DNA of 6,326 nt from an uncultured Lysobacterales bacterium (GTDB taxonomy: Bacteria; Pseudomonadota; Gammaproteobacteria; Xanthomonadales; SZUA-36). Each line of letters starts with the position of its first letter. Within the stretch, counting starts at the first letter, position 1. Position numbers and translations under genes: made by a program. Shown here in pieces: positions 5,910-6,326 of this stretch. The stretch is from positions 1 to 6,326 of the forward strand of contig CALJWY010000300.1 in NCBI GenBank assembly GCA_937974465.1, in the 5' to 3' direction. The notes under the pieces are model-generated. The model saw only the letters and a list, made by a program, of their open reading frames with translations. It was not told the origin of the DNA and ran no database searches.

Positions 5910-5937
5910 TTGAAAAATCCAAAATATGACTTATGCT
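5910..5937 (+). promoter_or_regulatory. Candidate sigma-70 promoter for a small RNA
   Basis: TTGAAA (5910-5915, five of six for TTGACA) is followed after 16 bp by TATGCT (5932-5937, four of six for TATAAT) in an A/T-rich stretch. Transcription would start at about G5943-G5944, exactly where the 5' strand of the outer stem of the predicted RNA begins. That agreement between independent signals is the main support. Confidence 0.45.
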
Positions 5938-5942
5938 TAAAA

Positions 5943-6031
5943 GGTAGCCTCACACAGTCCCCCCTTCTTCTGTGGCGCGTCTATTCGTGCATATGAGGTT
6001 ACCGGCAGGCGGCCCCAGGGCCGCCTGTTTT
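5943..6031 (+). ncRNA. Candidate small RNA with three-way junction, C-rich loop and intrinsic terminator
   Basis: The segment folds by inspection into a compact RNA of about 89 nt. P1 is GGTAGCCTC (5943-5951) with GAGGTTACC (5995-6003), 9 bp including one G-U pair. Inside it, P2 is CACAG (5953-5957) with CTGTG (5970-5974) and a 12-nt loop TCCCCCCTTCTT. P3 is GCGCG (5975-5979) with CGTGC (5986-5990), including one G-U pair, and a 6-nt loop. The terminator hairpin and TTTT follow two nucleotides after P1. The C-rich loop could pair with purine-rich ribosome binding sites, as C-rich loops of known trans-acting small RNAs do. I do not recognise it as a known family. It could instead be the 3' untranslated end of the reductase mRNA, or a processed product of it. 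Confidence 0.45.
6006..6031 (+). terminator. Rho-independent terminator
   Basis: CAGGCGGCC (6006-6014) pairs perfectly with GGCCGCCTG (6019-6027) around a CCAG loop, and TTTT follows at 6028-6031. The polarity is plus only; the other strand has no T-run after the stem. It would end the candidate small RNA and any read-through from the reductase gene. It lies 25 bp from the stop codon of the oppositely oriented DUF2189 gene. Confidence 0.8.
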
Positions 6032-6056
6032 GCATAGGAAAAACCTGCCGTTAACT

Positions 6057-6326
6057 TTAAACCTGGGGTTCCCTCGGGATAATCGACACACCCGATACGT
6101 CCAGCGTGGCACGGTAACCGTGCCAGGTCGCATACGCGAGCCATGGAATGATAACGATCAACCCGATTCCCGCGGTCAGGAAACCAACCAGGGTCAGCAG
6201 GCAGATCAGAAAGGCCCAGACGAACATTGCCGGCTTGTTTCTCAGTGTGGCATTAATGCTGGAAATCACGGAAGTAATAACATCAATATCGCGGTTCGCC
6301 AGCATTGGCAATGAAAACACACTGGC
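6057..6326 (-). CDS. DUF2189-type integral membrane protein, C-terminal part
   Basis: The last 89 residues of a larger protein are visible. The frame is open through the window edge (Ala-Ser before the VFSLPML segment), so the true start lies beyond 6326. The segment FSLPMLANRDIDVITSV, a central linker, and two hydrophobic helices (about residues 33-51 and 54-71) ending in AYATWHGYRA match the C-terminal half of DUF2189 proteins, multi-span membrane proteins of unknown function. An internal GTG at 6320 is not the real start, because family similarity begins upstream of it. The gene converges on the reductase and small-RNA unit. A 12-nt arm just after its stop (6044-6055) can pair with 5998-6009, which may form a 3' stem on its message. 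Confidence 0.82.
   Translation of the reverse strand, partial: ASVFSLPMLANRDIDVITSVISSINATLRNKPAMFVWAFLICLLTLVGFLTAGIGLIVIIPWLAYATWHGYRATLDVSGVSIIPREPQV

Noticed and set aside
5943..6003. tRNA gene in the cloverleaf-like segment
   Set aside because: There is a 9-bp closing stem and only two internal arms, with no T-loop GTTCRA, no 7-nt anticodon loop and no CCA context.
6006..6027. Bidirectional terminator also serving the DUF2189 gene
   Set aside because: On the minus strand the stem is followed by CCGGTAAC with no T-run, so only plus-strand termination is supported.
5950..6144. 64-codon minus-strand frame across the terminator
   Set aside because: It overlaps the end of the DUF2189 gene in another frame and the GC-rich hairpin, with no family resemblance.

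Overview
The window looks like chromosomal housekeeping DNA from a proteobacterium, most likely a gammaproteobacterium. The icd product aligns closely with the E. coli type (414 residues, same phosphorylation-site context), and Ung has the E. coli-type length and motifs. The base composition is balanced and the intergenic DNA carries REP-like palindromes. No species can be named from this sequence alone, and there is no phage, transposase, CRISPR or defence gene.

Layout. Positions 1-330 are non-coding repeat DNA: three exact 26-bp tandem copies, two REP-like palindromes in opposite orientation, and about four degenerate 39-bp tandem units. The last 39-bp unit runs into the 3' end of the first gene. 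On the minus strand, icd (1148-2392) is followed after 25 bp by a DUF455 ferritin-like diiron-type protein (325-1122), probably as one transcript. The icd upstream region has a perfect TATAAT box inside a small palindrome. On the plus strand come a small membrane protein with a PGLGQ motif (2699-2938), a strongly self-complementary element (3017-3079), a MAPEG-family membrane protein (3167-3592) and, 10 bp later, a GFA/CENP-V-type zinc protein (3603-4007). The last two belong to families linked to glutathione and probably form an operon. Convergent to them is ung, uracil-DNA glycosylase (4014-4703, minus). Divergent from ung is a thioredoxin-reductase-like ferredoxin/flavodoxin--NADP+ reductase (4827-5852, plus). 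The right edge cuts a DUF2189-type membrane protein (6057 to beyond 6326, minus).

The most interesting signal lies between the reductase gene and the DUF2189 gene. A plausible sigma-70 promoter (5910-5937) precedes, at the right distance, an 89-nt segment that folds on paper into a closed three-way junction with a C-rich 12-nt loop. It ends in a clean 9-bp GC-rich terminator hairpin followed by TTTT. This fits an unannotated small RNA whose loop resembles an anti-Shine-Dalgarno sequence.

How the genes work together. Icd makes NADPH and 2-oxoglutarate, and the reductase moves electrons between NADPH and ferredoxin or flavodoxin. The MAPEG/GFA pair suggests thiol or electrophile chemistry, and Ung repairs deaminated cytosine. 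A shared redox theme is possible, but nothing in the sequence proves a common pathway.
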